DNA of 64,000 nucleotides, taken from the NCBI RefSeq assembly GCF_014805625.2, contig NW_023998497.1, positions 217,475-281,474 of the forward strand, written 5' to 3'. A program made the translations under genes and the position numbers. The notes under the pieces were generated by a model. That model was not told the origin of the DNA. It made no database searches and saw nothing but the letters and a program-made list of their open reading frames with translations. This DNA comes from Glossina fuscipes (lineage: Eukaryota > Arthropoda > Insecta > Diptera > Glossinidae). This document shows, piece after piece, positions 47,750 through 59,959 of the stretch (positions are counted from its first letter, which is position 1; every line of letters starts with the position of its first letter).

Positions 47750-49098
47750 TCAGCAAACGAAATTCAAATTTTTCAATTATTTTTGAAAATACAAAAATAG
47801 CGCCATTCAAACAATTTGTAAATCAATTGCCGGAATGCATGAAAATTTGACGGCTTTCATCTGAAGTTTGGTGCCGCATCCAAAAATCATATGGACTCGT
47901 CAATAGCTGCGGCATCTATATGTCATTCGGCAACTTATTGACGCATGTGTTAAACATCGGCGGAAGAGAGATAATAGAATGACCCTGAACAAGCGCAAGT
48001 CTCGTGAGATAAGCCCTTTATACTGATTGCAGTTCTTTTCGCGCGCGCACAACAAATTAAATCTCAAAATAAGTTAAGTGTAAGGTTAGAAAGAAAGATT
48101 TTGGATTTTGTGCACCTACGAGTGTGTCTTTCAGTAAAAAGTGGTGTTCGTCCCTAAAATGAAAAGGGTTTACACACCCACCCGTTTTAGGGCAAAAAGA
48201 TGGAATGCAACAAACATCAACTATTTTCTTTTTATCCCATCAAATAAGTAACGACGTGCAAAAGACGTTTCTTAACCAGCACTTAGAAGATAGATTACAA
48301 ACACCTTTATGAAGAATTTTTTGATTTCGACTACCAGAAAAGAGTGTTCGCTACTTTCCCAATATTTTATACAAGTTCCGTGCAGTCGCTGACAGCTACA
48401 TCGCATTGATGAATGTGCACGTTAAAAGTCCTAAATATATATAAATATATATTCGAATTGTACACGTGGAGTAGGGTACATAAATTAAACTTATTCGAAC
48501 CAGGTTAATTATTTTCCATTTTTCTATGGGTAACGTAGAATACAGGGCCAAATTTTTATTGTTGTATCTATTCAAGTCTATAAGCTATGAGGAAATGAAT
48601 TCAACTTAAAAGGCGTGTCTTTTAATCGATTTGGACTATTTTCAATATCAAACTGTTTGCACGATCTCTCAATTTTCTTGACATATTCGAAATTCTTTTT
48701 TAAAAATTGCATAATTGCAAATGTTGTGACGAAGTTAATATACCCATATCTATATATACCTTTGATGATAGATACAAAAAGCAAAAAAATATAATTAAAT
48801 AAAAACAGTTGTCCAATCAAGTTCTCTATATGGGAATCATGTTACCGTTTAAAGTTCTTTCAATGTTGAAATAAACTCGACTTTTGAGACCATTTTACTT
48901 AAAATTTGGTGGAGGACACCATAAGTTATTATTGACAAAGAATTCTTCTTTTTCAGAGAGTGTTATCATATCCCAGCTATTGTGGGTGAGTTCGCAGTCG
49001 AACCCTGCCCAAAGTTATATTATTCAGAAAAAACAGAGAAGAGAGAAGAAAGAGAGAATTTCCCCCTCCAACGCCCTCCAACATTACTTCAACAACTT
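47750..49098. other. Nothing firmly recognised
   Basis: 47760-48060 may be more of the mariner fragment but carries no readable motif. 48965-49015 has a tRNA-like B box (partial SINE). Confidence 0.4.
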
Positions 49099-49345
49099 TT
49101 CAAACAAGCCGCTATATGGGAAGCGGTCGTAAACTAGCTCCGATCTAAACCATTTCGTGAAAACGAGTCGCTACATCAAATTTCATTGAGATGCACACAC
49201 GAAAACAACGCTGACAGATAGACGGACAAGCTTGGATCGATTTAAAAAGTGGCTCAGTATATGATTCTGAATTGATCGGTACAATAAAAGGCGCGTCTTT
49301 ATCAAGACCTTCTATGTGTTGTACACATTCACACACACACATTAA
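49099..49345 (-). repeat. Family A repeat, partial
   Basis: GCTATATGGGAAGCGGTCGT, ATCAAATTTCATTGAGATG, AGACGGACAAGCTTGGATCG, GAATTGATCGGTACAATAAA, TGTGTTGTACACATTCACAC in order. Confidence 0.55.
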
Positions 49346-49830
49346 GTAGGCGTGGCCACTATTTTTTCATTTTTCCACAATTGCTTTTTAACGAGATAGC
49401 TGTTGTAGTTTATAAGTAACGCGAAAGAAACTAAGTGTTTTTCCTTTTGAAAACAGGAGTGATCAGCGGTTAAGTTGCACTGTGGCCGTATCCTTCGACC
49501 GATTTGTCTCAATTTCAATACCAATAGGGAAAGAACTTGCAATCTTCTTGTCGAATTTGAAGCTGGCTAAGCTTGCGGTTTTATGGCCAGAAGAGCATTT
49601 GCCACAGGACGGACGGACATGGTTAAACCGTTTTAGAATGCATGCACTCAATGGGATCTCTGGGACTTAAACACTTTGATAAAATGAATGTGAATCCCTC
49701 ATCCCTCATAAAAGAAATTGACGTGATCTGCTTAAACGCATGTCCACAGCATAGAAAAACGCCCATATTTTTCGGTATTTTCGTCTATAACATTCTATGC
49801 CATTATAGACTTGCATACATACTAGATTTG
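49340..49830 (+). repeat. Family B dispersed repeat
   Basis: GTAGGCGTGGCCAC, TTGTAGTTTATAAGTAACGC, TCCTTCGACCGATTTGTCTC, CAATTTCAATACCAAT, GAAGCTGGCTAAGCTTGCGG and a short GGACGGACGGACATGG run occur in the same order as in 56160-57240. Confidence 0.5.
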
Positions 49831-52800
49831 TAAATCCGTAGTGGTAAATTAATTCTAATAGATATTTGCTTAATTTCTTTCAAAAATTTTTCCTCCTACT
49901 TCTGTCACGGTTTTCGACCTATCCAAACTTGTTTTAAAATTTTTCTTATCAATTGCATTGATTTCGACATTAATACCAGTTAATAGTACATATGTGAATA
50001 TATTACATAAAAAATCTGGTTATGCTATCCTATCAATCAATCTGCGATTGTTAAGAAGGTGATGCATAAATGGTACGCAAATAAGTTAACTAATAAAAAT
50101 TTGAAAGTTACATATACATTTAATCTCTAATAAGATTGAAATTACTGGCAATTTTTTACTTTTACTTTCCATTTACTCTGTCATGTGAACTAAAGTTTGT
50201 TTTTCCTTTAGGTAAGCAAATGTTAAACAATAAAATGAAAGATAGTGCATGTGACAAATAATAAAATATTTAGTTAGAGTTGAATATATGTAGGCTATTG
50301 TATGCGTATTCCAAAGGCGACAAAAAATATTAAACGATAAAACGTAAGGCAGGAGCATATGGTAAATACTTAAATATTCAGTTAAAGTTGAATAGAATTT
50401 TTCTCTCTGTTGCGTATCGCAAAGAGAAGATAAATAAATTGTTATTATCTCCTAGGTATGAGAAGTATGAAAAGGGAAATAACAAAGAACTTGGAAGACA
50501 ACAAAGACGGGTTACGAACTTTCAAATTATCCCAGAGCTGAAACAAACCGAAAAAGCAGTAATAATAAGGATAATACAGCTAAAAAAGGAACAAAGGATG
50601 TCTGCAACAAAAATGTTAATAGTCTCTCTTCATATTAACATAGCTTTAAGCAAAAAGAGCGAGAAGAGAGAGAGAGAGAGAGAGAAAGAGAGGGGTCCTT
50701 AACATTATCTTAATTATCGCACTGTAAAATAAAAGTGAAGACCGACTTTAGGGCGAATTTTGGATACCTATCACTTAGGTATAGAAATGGAAAAATATAT
50801 TGACAACACTGCCATTTTATTCCGATAACGAGTGCATAAATTTGTGGGTAATTCTTCCCGATAACATTTACATCAATTTTTCGCTCATTTTTTCGACGAG
50901 TAACGAGATTAGTTACGAAAGTTATAGAAAAGCTAATATCCATCAATTCGAGACATTAAATTGGTCAAATATTTAATATATATATATATATGTGTGTGTG
51001 TGTATATACACTTTAAATATGTATGTATCTCTCTGCTATAAACATACGGACAAGTACGACGAGATTGTATTGCGTTCGTACATATATGCAGATGTATACA
51101 AAAACATTCGAGTTTAAACGAGCTTTTTTCTACCAAACAAAGAAATTGGTAGAGAACAGAGAAAGAAAAACAAGAAAGTAATTACATTCGGTCTTGGTCG
51201 GATCTTCTTATCACTTACCACTAACTGCTAGTACGACAATTAGATGATGAATGGAAAGAAGATACCTTCGCTCAATATATCGATTCCACATTTTGAAAAA
51301 TACTTTCATTTGACATCACATTTAAAATAACCGTCCAATTGTACAAATACAATACAATTCGTCCTGCATTTCAGCGAAATTTTCCATGTAATGCCAAAAG
51401 TTTAATGCAAGCTCTCAGATAGACAAGAGAATCCAAAGCAAAACGCAAACTGACATTGTCCACACTTAGTAGGATTAATTCTCATCTTTTAAGAAGATCT
51501 TTCTAGTTTATTATTCTGTGAAGCAACAATCTCTCTGGGAGCTATACGTCTATCCAACTCAGATTATTTATCCTGTTAACTTGTAAGTCATTTGACCTTT
51601 GACGAAAGTATTGAAAATCATATTTTTTATCATCTAAAAGGTTACGTTTTGTATGAAGAAAGAGAATAGCCTCCGTACTACTCTGCACGACCACTTTTGG
51701 TTTGAGAATTTTACAAAACTTTGCGAACTTTGCTCATGTAATGGTATTCTCAAGATAAGCAATTCATTACAGGTCGATTGCTTGTAAAAGTGATTCGCTC
51801 CTGTCCATTTTTAACAGATTCAGGCCAAAAAAGGTTAATGTAAAAAAATCTCTTCACAACAAGTCAAAATAAACGCAAATACGGCAGATCAACGCAACGA
51901 AATTTGCCCTAAAGATTTTAGACCATGATGCACATGATGACCAGAGATCCTATCTTTATTCACAGACTTACTTGTACTTGTAAGAATCCAGTTCGTCAGT
52001 TATACACGTACGATGAACTTAATTTTTCCCCGCTATAAACATTTAAGATCATCAAGACTTTTTTTTTTTAACGCTATAAAGTTATGGATTTCACTACCCC
52101 TTTTATCAAAGCTGTTGTAAATAGACTTGGAACTGTTCCACCGGGGTTTTCTAATATTCTGAATGTGATTTGTATTACGTACATTTTGTTTAATTTTTTC
52201 ATTATAAAATTCATTAGAATTACTCTAATGTTATTTTTGTTGTGTCACTTGTGCAGGGAAGAGACTTCATAGTCTTGTTGGCAGAAAACTCATTTTTACT
52301 CTTAACTGATTTTAATTCGTATTAATTATTGATTAATAGATTTTAATTTTAACTTTTGTATCGCAAACACACATTAGTAGACCTAAGGCAGACAAGCAGC
52401 TTGACTTAAATCAAATTGATCCTTATAATGAAAGTCTGGGACTGGTTAGTGACGTAAATCCGTGGGCGTATTATATTTTCGAAATACATTATATGCCTTT
52501 TAAAACTTGATTTGAGATTTTCTTGGGGAATTTTCTAATACTTAAAAAAAAAAACTTACAAATTCAAGGTACAACAAGGGAAAAAGCATTTCCGTTTTTT
52601 ATCTTCATGATTTTTGAATTAACCCTGGTAAGACTACAATAAGGAACATTCGAAATCAATCGTGTTAATCGTCCAGCCAGGGTTTTGTGAATAAAATCAA
52701 GTTTTCGGCACAAATATCCACTAACCAAGCTAATCAAGGGTCTATATATATGTGTATGTTGCAAAGCGAGGGTCTCACCTGGTACAAAGAAAATAGATAT

Positions 52801-52961
52801 TTTTTTTCTAGTAAAGAAACTAACTAATCGAACATACAAGCAAACCACTTGCAATAATTTTCTTCTTTTTGTCATATTTTTTTTATATTGGTGAAATATG
52901 GAGCAATAAATTAAGATATAAAATGATTGTTTTCTTGTGTTTAAAAAAGAAAAAAACTTAC
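49831..52961. other. Non-coding, no gene supported
   Basis: GA tract at 50659-50695 and AT tract at about 50975. A 71-codon minus-strand frame at 52775-52564 following TTTGTACCAG looks acceptor-flanked but ends in a stop and has no recognisable content. Confidence 0.45.
50659..50695 (+). repeat. (GA)n microsatellite
   Basis: GAGAAGAGAGAGAGAGAGAG and continuing purine run. Confidence 0.85.
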
Positions 52962-53003
52962 ATCGTTACGCTGTTGATGAATACTTTTTCCAAAAGAATT
53001 CAT
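52962..53003 (-). CDS. FBXL20: Candidate alternative first coding exon of FBXL20 (MNSFGKSIHQQRND)
   Basis: Reading the minus strand, ATG at 53003-53001 opens 14 codons, M-N-S-F-G-K-S-I-H-Q-Q-R-N-D, that end exactly at a perfect donor (GAT|GTAAGT) in phase 0. The second exon of the FBXL20 gene (25662, starting QTFLNAP) also begins in phase 0. Splicing across 27.3 kb would give a 439-residue protein, close to the 436 residues of human FBXL20, which likewise has only a short leader before its F-box. The link is inference; the exon itself (ATG, short open frame, strong donor) is seen directly. It implies a second promoter just upstream, divergent from Mlc-c. Alternative: the first exon of an unrelated minus-strand gene. 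Confidence 0.55.
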
Positions 53004-53170
53004 GATTTTTTTATAATTAAAATTTAGCATTACATGGAGAACAAATACTTATATGCAACGGAAAACGAAACAATGTAACACAACAGAAAAAAAAAACAAC
53101 AAAACAAAACTGAAAATTTCAAAAAAAAGGAATTATAAGTTTTTTAAGTTTCTCTTTTTGTTTGGTTTTT

Positions 53171-53204
<34 letters not shown>

Positions 53205-53421
53205 TCGAATAATTAATCAAAATCTACTTATTTTAAAAAGTTGATATATAAAAATTTGTATATCTATTTTTCTTTTTGGAACTTTTCTTTGTTCAACCAC
53301 TACTGCTGCCGTTCTCAGGTCTTTGTTACAACAATCACAGCACTTTTCTTTATGGGTTGTAAAAAAAAAAAATAACAAACAAGATGGGAAAAATTTTTAA
53401 ACAATTTGCACACACAAATAT

Positions 53422-53452
<31 letters not shown>

Positions 53453-54192
53453 AATATGTATGTATATATTTATATAAATATATTCATATATATATACATA
53501 TATTGGTAAATGCGTAGTAAGTTGCTTGTAGTAATTTCTTCTTTTTTTTTTAATTATATTTTCCCTTTTGTTTTTTAATACATTATTACATATTATTTTT
53601 TATTTTAATCACAAACAAAGACTTCTAATTGTATGCGATATTGTTTTTGTTTTTTTGTTTTATTTACGTTTTCTCTTGTTGCTTATTTTTCGTATTGCAT
53701 TTGCCTTTTATTTTTTTGTATTCGCCTTCAAAAATTACTTTTTGTACTTTGCTTACTATTTTTTAAAAACATTTTTATGTAATAATTATTATTTTATTTT
53801 AAATTTATATTTTTTCAGATATTTTTCGCTCTTCTTAAAAACGACCAAATGCAAGAATCTTTCCGTAAAGTTTGTTAGGAGAAAATGTATTTTGCATTTT
53901 ATTTAACCTCAATTTGTAGTTGTTGTTGTTATTGTCGTGTTGTTGTATAGGGTGGCCTTTCCTTCACAAAACTTTCTTATTTAATTTTCTAAGTGGCATT
54001 ACCATGTAGTCAGGCAGTCAATGCAGTAAAAATGGCAATACTTTTCTTATAAAAGAAAAAAAAACAAAAGAAAGAAACTGAACAAAGAAGAAATGGTAGA
54101 ATAAGAAAATAAATTAGTGACACATTCCAAAACGATTTTCTTTAGAATAGTTGTAAATTTTCTTTTGCTACTTTAATATAATTAAATAAAAT
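53004..54192. promoter_or_regulatory. Divergent 1.2-kb promoter interval: FBXL20 short form / Mlc-c
   Basis: Inferred only from position: the candidate minus-strand first exon (ATG 53003) and the Mlc-c ATG (54193) point away from each other. The interval is A+T-rich with poly(T) and AT tracts. I cannot place a TATA box or initiator with confidence, and 5' UTR exons may lie inside. Confidence 0.4.
53172..53520 (+). repeat. Poly(T) and (AT)n tracts upstream of the alternative FBXL20 exon
   Basis: About 28 Ts at 53172-53199 and AT/ATAA tracts at 53417-53500. On the minus strand these lie 170-500 nt upstream of the ATG at 53003. Confidence 0.85.
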
Positions 54193-57100
54193 ATGGTAAG
54201 TTAAGCTTAAATAATATCGAAACGTCTCTAAAATAAGCAAACTACCAAAATAATATCCTTCGTTCATTTTAGGCTAATTATACGGAAGACCAGCTTGCTG
54301 GTAAGTTAAAGAAAATTATCAAAACCTGAAAACGAACTCGAGATTTTATCTTATTTGGGAGTTGCTTTCAAAGTGATGTGGAAAATGACGCATGTTTGAA
54401 AAGAAACGGATAAATTAGGCAATTCGAGATCAAATGATTTTCCAAAAAAAATTTAGAAAAGATCATCAGAGTATATTTGGTGTCTTCTTATCTTCTACTG
54501 CGTTGTCAGTGGAAGTTATTTGATCAAATAACTTTTGCTTTAATCATTATTGGTAACTCATCGAAAGTTTACAGCAGCGCATCAGAATACATTTCGTGTT
54601 TTCTTACCTCCCATTGTGTTGTCTAGAAAACAAATGTTTTATTTATTACGAACTGCTTCCATTTTATATAGTTTTTTCTTCGTATATATTATTTGTGTGA
54701 CCTTTGCACAGAACACCTTCAACCGTAAATGGTTGTTGTAGCGAAGCACGTTCTATTAAAGATAAATCCTTAAAAGGAGAAACTCGATTTATTTTCCTCG
54801 TTGTAAAAAAAAAGAAAACAAAATTTTCCATTGGATTTCGTAGAAAATTACGCAATTATATTTATTGACAACTTCGCTTTGCTAGCCAAGACGGTTAATT
54901 ATTGGATATTTATTTGATTTAACGATACGTTATGTTCCTTCCCCCCTCCGACTGTCACCTAGAAATACAAAGCAAATTAAACCAAAACTATACGCAATGT
55001 TAATCGATCTAGCATTAAAAGAACGTTCGCCTGTCGGTTGTTGCCACGCTTCATTTTTTAAACATCAGGATGGACAGTGAGGTTTTGAGATCTAAAAAGC
55101 TTTCATTGCAAAATGTTGTGTTCGAATACGAGCTCCTTTATCTTTAACTCCTCTTTGATATTTGGTAATTAAAAAGAAAGCAATTATACTGCAGTATCGT
55201 TCCGATTGAAAATATTTGGGAAAGTAATGTAAACGTGCAAAGTAAATATCATTGTAATATATTAAAACCCCTGCAGTTATTATGACTTAAATTAGGGGTA
55301 CATTACAACTTCGTTCTGTAAAAATCGTTCCAAATCGCCAACTGAGATTTAATAAAATATTTAGCAATTACAATACATTGTTTAGGAACGTTGGGTGTCA
55401 AATATTCGCGCTAAGGCGAATATACATTTTACTTGCTTGTTTCTTCTATAAGTGCAATTAAGTGAGTATTTTTTTTTTAATTTTATTATATGGCCAACAT
55501 TCACAACATAGCCAAAAGCAATGAAGTATTTGCGCCGTAATTAGTTAGATAGTTAGATTTGGTGTACATTTCGTCTCTTAATATTGTTGTTTGTGTGCAA
55601 TTTATTTAGAGCCAAGAAATAAATTTTGCGACTACAAAAAAAAGGATGATCACTAACAACTAAGGCTATCAATTATTCCTTTGTTTAAATGGTTAGTCCA
55701 GTCGTTGCAATAAAGCCAAATATTTTACTAGTATTGAGTTCACGAGATACTTTCAAGAAATTAGCAGAGCCCGCGCTTAGACGCTCCGAAAACGAGTCCA
55801 CAAATGTTAAATGGGCTTTGACATTTATGGCAAAAATTTTGATAATTTTAAAATCTTGCACAGCCAGCATTCCCTTTCTACAATGTTTAATGCATCGAGT
55901 GCTTGATGGAGACTATTTCGTCATAGGCAAATAATGAATATATCAACTTTATTATTATTTTTAAAAATACTTTTTTTCATTTCTCTACTTTGGTTATCAT
56001 GGTCATCTTCAAACTCGAAATAAGCCCGAGCGGACAGACATGAATAAATTAAATGGAAATCTTTGTAAAGCATACATGTACACCGCCTAAAGAGTTTATT
56101 AAATGAATTTCTGAGGGTTGCGTACAAAATATTTGTGATGGGGCGCGTTATAAATAACAAAATTATACCGGATCGTGACCTAATCTTTTATACCCAACAT
56201 CGTAATCCCGAAAAAAAGAAAAGAATTACATTTTCATACCCTATTTTCATTGATTGCTTGATTTTTTACATTTTTAGAATAAAAGTGTAGGTGTGTCTTG
56301 CACCTTGCACGGGAAGCAAAGGTGTTCGCAGTTTTCCTTATATAGACGAGTGGGCGTTGTAAGCGTACTTCTTGAAAAGTTTGGGTCATTTTCAAATTCT
56401 ACGCAGTTGCACAGACGAACAGATGGACAGACGGACAGGTTTGGTACATTCCGAATTTGAAACTGGCCAAGAGCCTTGCTTCTGTGCGTTATAAAATTAT
56501 GTGGAAGAGGCCGATTTTGGAAATTTATGTAGTGTACGTGTCGTGGTTTATAAGTAACAAGCCAAAAACACATAAAACAAAGATGTTTTCAATATTTTCT
56601 GTATAGGTCTTTGAGGATAATAGTCGTTTCGTTTGACCGCTTTAAGTCAATTTCAAATTTTTTTGCAAACTTCTAGCCGATATTGTCATTTTTGCAAACG
56701 AGAGAATGTTTACCAGAGATACTACACATTTACGTAGACGGATAGACGAACAGATGAATGGACCAACATTCGCAGATGCATTCTGAACTTGAAACTGGCC
56801 AAGGATTCATACACTTTGTGGGGCTTTTGAACCTCTCTTCTGCGCGTGATAACGATCTTGGAAAGGAAAAGAAATTGTGACACTATAAAACCTAACTAGG
56901 CCCGTCTGGTTTCTCCATTTTTGTAGGGGCACTACAGCGTCGCCCATACAATAGGCGGTCCACTTTTTGTAGCTTTATCTGCTGTTGTTTACGAGTAATG
57001 AGAAAAAAAACAATTTTTATTTCTTTTCAAAAATGGAGAGTTGTCAGTTTACGTGGTACTGTAGGCGTCTCCTTCGACTGATTTGAACCATTTCCAATAC

Positions 57101-59605
57101 CAAGCTGCGAAAAGATCAGGATCAAGAATATATATACTTTGTGGGGTCTCTGAAGTCTCCTTCTGGGCGTTGCAAGCGTTTTGACGAAATGAATATGACA
57201 TCATCCCCATCATAAGAAATAAACATACAGTGTCCACGACAAGAGCACGACTTTGAGATCAACATAGTTAATATTAAGCGCTTCTTTTCTTTTTTGTATG
57301 AATATTATGCGCGTCATGAAGTTTGATTTAAGGACGTATCTAGCCAGGTTTAGTTTTCTAATTCCTTTTTTTTCACCTTCAAATTTTTATAACAAAACGG
57401 GATCCAATTGAGACAATACGTGTTTCTTATGGCATATCGATTGCATGATGGTTGCGATAGAATTAGTGTATAAACTACTTTCTTAGTGTGTCTTTACGTT
57501 TTATCACTTAATGTCTATCTACAAATGTTTATCCGACTGTATTAAGTTCGCGGCCGAATGTAACGCCCAGTAGGGCTTAAGACATACCTACCATTTATTA
57601 TACTGATCGACTCAGATTCATTTTCTGAATCACTTTCTGAACTTATGTACGCTTGACTGTTCATCTGATCTCTATGCAAATATTTTAGCGTTCAACCTAC
57701 AGGTCGTAATTTTGGACATATTTTGATGAAATCTAGTGCTCTGAAGTGTCGGTTCCCTTTTTCGACAGCTTTCTATATAACGCCCTATTTTGAAAAGCCT
57801 TTCTGTGAAAGAAAATTGCAATTTTCAAAATTTCACTACGAAAGTCCCTGAGTAGTAATATTTTGATTTTCATAATTGGTATAAAAATTCTACTTCGGTT
57901 GGGCAATTTTTGAACTCCTCATAAATGCTTTCTTAGAGAAACTGGCAAATTGTTCAGTTTTCAATATTTCATGATGAAAATTGGTTCATAATAATAAAAT
58001 GAGAAAGAAATCAACATTACCGGATTTGGGCCTAGTAGGTCTATTTTTGGGAATCCACCGCATATAAGCTGTCTCAGGAAATATAAATTCTTAATGTTAA
58101 TGTTTCATTATGAAAACTTCTTCATGATAATCAAATTGACTTAAAAATAAAATGAAGCAAATTAAAACCGTATGGGACCCCAATCCCTATGAGATATCTC
58201 ACGAAGAGCAAGACGTTCAGAAGAATAATATTTAATATTTAATATTTTACGATGGAAATTGGTGCACAGTAGCAATTTACCGAAAAAGGTAACGATAGAG
58301 AATTTGGAACAGATAAGTCTACATTTTAAGCTCCTAACATATATAGAGGTTATCATGAAAAGCACGCACTTATATGGATAGAAAGTCTAATTTCTTGTTT
58401 CTTATGCAGGAAACTGACGAAATAATAAAATTTTGTACGAACTAAATTAATCTGGCAAAGTTTAGGTCACATCATGTGATACTTCAGGTGGACTTTCATG
58501 AGAAGTATGTTTTTGTGTGAAAATAATGTGTAATTTTTGATGTATTAATACCAAAACTAGTGAACAGTTGCATTAGATGACGTTGTGTAGGATATCTAGT
58601 GGTCCATATTGCCTGACTGGAATGGCATGTTCTGGCTTAATTTGATGCTACAATTGTAAGGAAAACGATTTCAAATATCTACTGCCTCCAGAGAGGTTCA
58701 TAACATTCATTTAAAAATTGATTAAATACGTTTTTTGAGAGCTCCGAAAAACAAACCGATTAATTGAAGAGAAGAGGCATTTCTAACGAAAGAGTATAAC
58801 AAGAGCCTAAGCAGACTTAAAATATCAGCAAAGTGTTGGATACAAGTAGACAGACGAAGAGAGGGGTATAAGAATTATGTCTACATACTGGTTATGTACA
58901 AATTGGGTATGAAAAATATATACAACATTTTTAGACAGGCAAATAAATTTTAGGCATTTATCGTAAATTTTATTAAGTTGAAGTTTTAGTAGTTGTTTCC
59001 ATTTCACGGGGTGAAATTGCATTTATACATTTTTCCGATTCTCATTTAAGCTAAAATGTATATATACGACCCGCCCACTAAATACACATTTACTACCTTG
59101 GAGGGTATGATATTCATTTTAATATAAATGTGTGCGAAAAGCTTGAGCATTTTTTAATATTTCCTTTTTCCCCCTTTTTGTATTTCTTATAGATTTTCAA
59201 GAAGCCTTCAATTTGTTTGACAATCGTGGTGATGGGAAAATCCAACTTAGCCAAGTGGGTGAATGCTTGCGAGCCTTGGGGCAAAACCCCACCGAATCGG
59301 ATGTGAAAAAGTGTACACATCAATTAAAGTCGGATGAGCGCATATCCTTTGAAGTATTCCTACCTATTTATCAAGCAATTTCTAAGGCTCGTTCGGCTGA
59401 TACAGCTGACGATTTTATTGAGGGCTTACGTCATTTTGACAAAGATGCAAGTGGTTTTATATCATCGGCCGAACTAAGACATTTGCTTACTACACTGGGC
59501 GAGAAATTAACTGATGAAGAAGTTGAACAATTACTAGCTAATCAAGAAGATTCCCAAGGTAATGTCAATTACGAAGAATTCGTACGTATGGTCATGAGTG
59601 GCTGA
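54193..59605 (+). CDS. Mlc-c: Myosin essential light chain, cytoplasmic (non-muscle), 147 aa
   Basis: Calmodulin-fold light chain that binds the IQ motif in the lever arm of non-muscle myosin II (and unconventional myosins), acting in cytokinesis and cell shape. Exons: 54193-54195 (the ATG only, then GTAAGT), 54273-54300 (28 nt, ANYTEDQLA plus one base), 59193-59605. Joined length is 148 codons including TGA, giving 147 aa, the length I recall for Drosophila Mlc-c. Motifs: EF-hand 1 loop from D20 ([10 protein letters not shown]), [13 protein letters not shown] at about 33-45, EF-hand 3 loop from D93 ([12 protein letters not shown]), and the C-terminus [12 protein letters not shown]. Introns are 77 nt and 4892 nt. 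Poly(A) signals follow at about 59927-59946. Identity is nearly certain, because the sequence is almost identical to the Drosophila protein throughout. Confidence 0.97.
56160..57240 (+). repeat. Family B dispersed repeat, longest copy (Mlc-c intron 2)
   Basis: Contains the unit at least twice: AACTGGCCAAGAGCC (56460) and AACTGGCCAAGGATTC (56790), GTTTATAAGTAACAAGCC, GAGAGAATGTTTACCAGAGA, ACACTTTGTGGGGCTTTTGA, TCCTTCGACTGATTTGAACC, TTTGTGGGGTCTCTGAAG. The unit length seems to be 300-400 bp. No coding frame survives. Confidence 0.55.
57540..58380 (+). repeat. Family A repeat, long variant with internal tandem module (Mlc-c intron 2)
   Basis: Family landmarks (TCAACCTACAGGTCGTAATT, ATATAACGCCCTATTTTGAA) run into an internal region with two or three decayed units, near 58015 (CGGATTTGGGCCTAGTAGGT), 58165 (TATGGGACCCCAATCC) and 58290 (GAATTTGGAACAGATAAGTC). 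They resemble the units at 9986-10400. Confidence 0.55.
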
Positions 59606-59926
59606 AAGGGAAGAGTTAACCAAATAATAAAAAAACACTACCACTACGATACATATATATATATATAGAATTTTTATGCCTACTTAGAATATTTAAGCAG
59701 CATTTCCTTTTTAATCTTTTTTTTTTTTATTGAGAAATCTGTTACACAAGTATTTTACCGGTAAAATGATTTGTTTGCATTTACAAAGTATTTGTATATT
59801 TACATAATTTTTTGAGCCCACAATTATAAAAAAAGAAAAAACACATTTTATACGTTTACATACTAATTTTTGCTTCTGTTGTTTTTTTCTTTGAAAAGTA
59901 TATTACATCTAAACAATTTGTTCTAT

Positions 59927-59946
59927 AATAAAAATAAATTAATAAA
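59927..59946 (+). promoter_or_regulatory. Mlc-c polyadenylation signals
   Basis: AATAAA at 59927, 59933 and 59941, about 320-340 nt after the stop codon, with another weaker A-rich site (AATAATAAAA) about 20 nt after the stop. Implies a 3' UTR of roughly 350 nt if the distal sites are used. Confidence 0.5.
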
Positions 59947-59959
59947 AATGTAGATTTTT

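Larger units (their letters stand above)
54301..59192 (+). other. Mlc-c: Mlc-c intron 2 (4892 nt)
   Basis: Bounded by GCTG|GTAAGT and TTCTTATAG|ATTTTC. Contains the longest family B copy (56160-57240) and a long family A copy (57540-58380). No nested gene supported. Confidence 0.9.

Noticed and set aside
52564..52875. Possible minus-strand exon after TTTGTACCAG
   Set aside because: Ends in a stop codon, has no recognised content, and the phase after FBXL20's alternative exon would interrupt the F-box protein.
55685..55934. Overlapping open frames on both strands in Mlc-c intron 2
   Set aside because: No recognised motif, no splice context, and open frames of this length are expected by chance.
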